Below, piece by piece: positions 63,065-64,000 of a stretch of 64,000 bases of DNA. The DNA comes from Psychrobacter immobilis (GTDB lineage Bacteria; Pseudomonadota; Gammaproteobacteria; Pseudomonadales; Moraxellaceae): the NCBI GenBank assembly GCA_904846145.1, contig CAJGZL010000001.1, forward strand, positions 2,418,001-2,482,000, in the 5' to 3' direction. A program made the position numbers and the translations under genes. The notes below the pieces were generated by a model that worked only from the letters and a program-made list of their open reading frames with translations, searched no databases and had not been told where the DNA came from. How positions within the stretch are numbered: the first letter of the stretch is position 1; every line of letters begins with the position of its first letter.

Positions 63065-64000
63065 ATGTCCAAAACTTCTAGCCAGTCAGTCGATGCTATT
63101 TCAGCCAATGATCCATCAAGCATGCAGACAGTAAAAGATGCGGTAACCGTATTTAATCCTGCCCAAAGCTCAGAACCTATTCAACAAGCGCCAAGCCAGC
63201 CCAGCACTTATAAAATTAGCCATCATAAAGCCAATCATAATGAGAACCGTAGTATTGCTCAAAGCAGTGCAGGCAACACTGCGACGGCTAGTGCCCCGAC
63301 CACAGCGCCAAAGATTGGTTTTGTATCATTAGGCTGCCCAAAGGCTTTGGTAGATAGTGAGCGTATTATCACAGAGCTGAGCCGTGATGGTTATCAAGTC
63401 GCCAGTGATTATGAAGGCGCAGATTTAGTCGTGGTCAATACCTGCGGCTTTATTGAGTCGGCAGTACAGGAGTCACTGGACGCTATTGGCGAGGCGATTA
63501 GCAAAAACGGTAAAGTCATCGTCACGGGCTGCTTGGGGAAAGAGGCAGACAAAATTCGCGCGATGCATCCAGCAGTGCTCGCAGTGACAGGTGCTCATGC
63601 GTACGATGAAGTCATTAGAGCCGTTGCATTACATGTGCCCAAGCCTGAGCGTGAGTTGAATGATAAATATAATCCTAAAATTGATCTGATCAACGAGGCG
63701 GGTATTAAACTAACCCCTAGCCATTACGCTTATCTTAAGATATCAGAGGGCTGCAATCATCGCTGCACTTTTTGCATTATCCCCAGTATGCGCGGCGATT
63801 TAGTCTCGCGTCCAATTGATAGTGTGATGAATGAGGCGCTAGCGCTAAAAAACGCTGGAGTCAAAGAGCTACTCATTATCTCACAAGACACCTCAGCTTA
63901 TGGCTTAGATCTAAAGTATAAGACTAGCTTTTGGAATGGCATGCCGCTTAAGTCAAAATTCTATGACATGTGTCAAGCGCTTAACGACTTAGGTATTTGG
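63065..64000 (+). CDS. rimO: Ribosomal protein S12 methylthiotransferase RimO (5' part)
   Basis: The first 312 codons of a radical-SAM methylthiotransferase; the gene runs off the window. An unusually long polar N-terminal tail of about 85 residues precedes [18 protein letters not shown], the MTTase start with the first cluster cysteine. [10 protein letters not shown] and [11 protein letters not shown] supply the other cluster cysteines. [22 protein letters not shown] (about 231-252) is the radical-SAM CxxxCxxC motif with RimO-type context. It adds a methylthio group to Asp88 of ribosomal protein S12. AAGG precedes the ATG. Confidence 0.95.
   Translation, partial: MSKTSSQSVDAISANDPSSMQTVKDAVTVFNPAQSSEPIQQAPSQPSTYKISHHKANHNENRSIAQSSAGNTATASAPTTAPKIGFVSLGCPKALVDSERIITELSRDGYQVASDYEGADLVVVNTCGFIESAVQESLDAIGEAISKNGKVIVTGCLGKEADKIRAMHPAVLAVTGAHAYDEVIRAVALHVPKPERELNDKYNPKIDLINEAGIKLTPSHYAYLKISEGCNHRCTFCIIPSMRGDLVSRPIDSVMNEALALKNAGVKELLIISQDTSAYGLDLKYKTSFWNGMPLKSKFYDMCQALNDLGIW

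Noticed and set aside
1-64000. CRISPR arrays, rRNA operons, prophage structural genes
   Set aside because: No regularly spaced direct repeats, rRNA sequence or phage structural gene was found when reading both strands.

Overview
This window looks like a chromosomal segment of a gammaproteobacterium of the family Moraxellaceae, most likely Psychrobacter. The evidence is the moderately AT-rich coding style, the fimV-truA and leuC-leuD-leuB neighbourhoods, an infA/truA/queA/gyrA/rnz/rimO housekeeping set, and the character of the proteins (acidic GyrA insert, long N-terminal tails on RimO and QueA). No rRNA and no CRISPR array were seen.

Layout. 1-4.3 kb: start of an ABC-F ATPase (uup), slyX, and a tandem pair of FadL-type outer-membrane fatty acid porins. 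The first porin is a decayed pseudogene and the second is intact. 4.3-7.3 kb: putP (Na+/proline symporter) on the minus strand. Its unusual leader holds a 24-codon ORF, an intrinsic terminator and a perfect 19-bp inverted repeat. A LysR regulator follows, divergent from leuC. 7.4-11.8 kb: leucine operon leuC-leuD-(lipoprotein)-leuB. 12.2-14.2 kb: an L,D-transpeptidase gene split by an 841-bp IS5-family element with a TA target duplication. 14.4-23.4 kb (minus strand): infA, truA, an L-asparaginase, a FimV equivalent encoded as two genes, queA and dinB.

23.4-34.6 kb is a defence island. It holds a type III restriction-modification pair (res/mod, minus strand). On the plus strand a 44-codon small ORF is coupled to a complete type II CBASS operon: patatin phospholipase CapV, DncV-type cyclase, E1/E2-like Cap2 and JAMM protease Cap3. 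Immediately downstream is a two-gene cassette that I consider the most interesting item. A 150-aa protein with a DisA/CdaA (DAC)-like fold pattern but an altered RHR motif is followed 4 nt later by a two-TM beta-barrel protein of Cap15 type. This resembles the reported Panoptes logic (nucleotide synthase plus 2TM beta-barrel effector beside CBASS), but with a DAC-like protein in place of mCpol. The island ends at tRNA-Asp and tRNA-Val genes, next to TGGTCACC direct repeats that may be remnants of integrase-binding sites.

34.9-46.3 kb: cardiolipin synthase, a Sel1-repeat protein, waaA, rsmE, an FbpABC ferric iron importer with a Fur-box-like site upstream, cmoM and a small membrane protein. 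46.6-59.4 kb: a secreted alpha/beta hydrolase lipoprotein, gyrA, two paralogous glutathione S-transferases flanking a DMT-family transporter, rnz, a DUF815 ATPase, a Ser/Thr kinase-like protein and tRNA-Leu. 59.7-64 kb: ntrC and ntrB (minus strand) and the 5' part of rimO.

All functions are inferred from reading the sequence. No database search was run.
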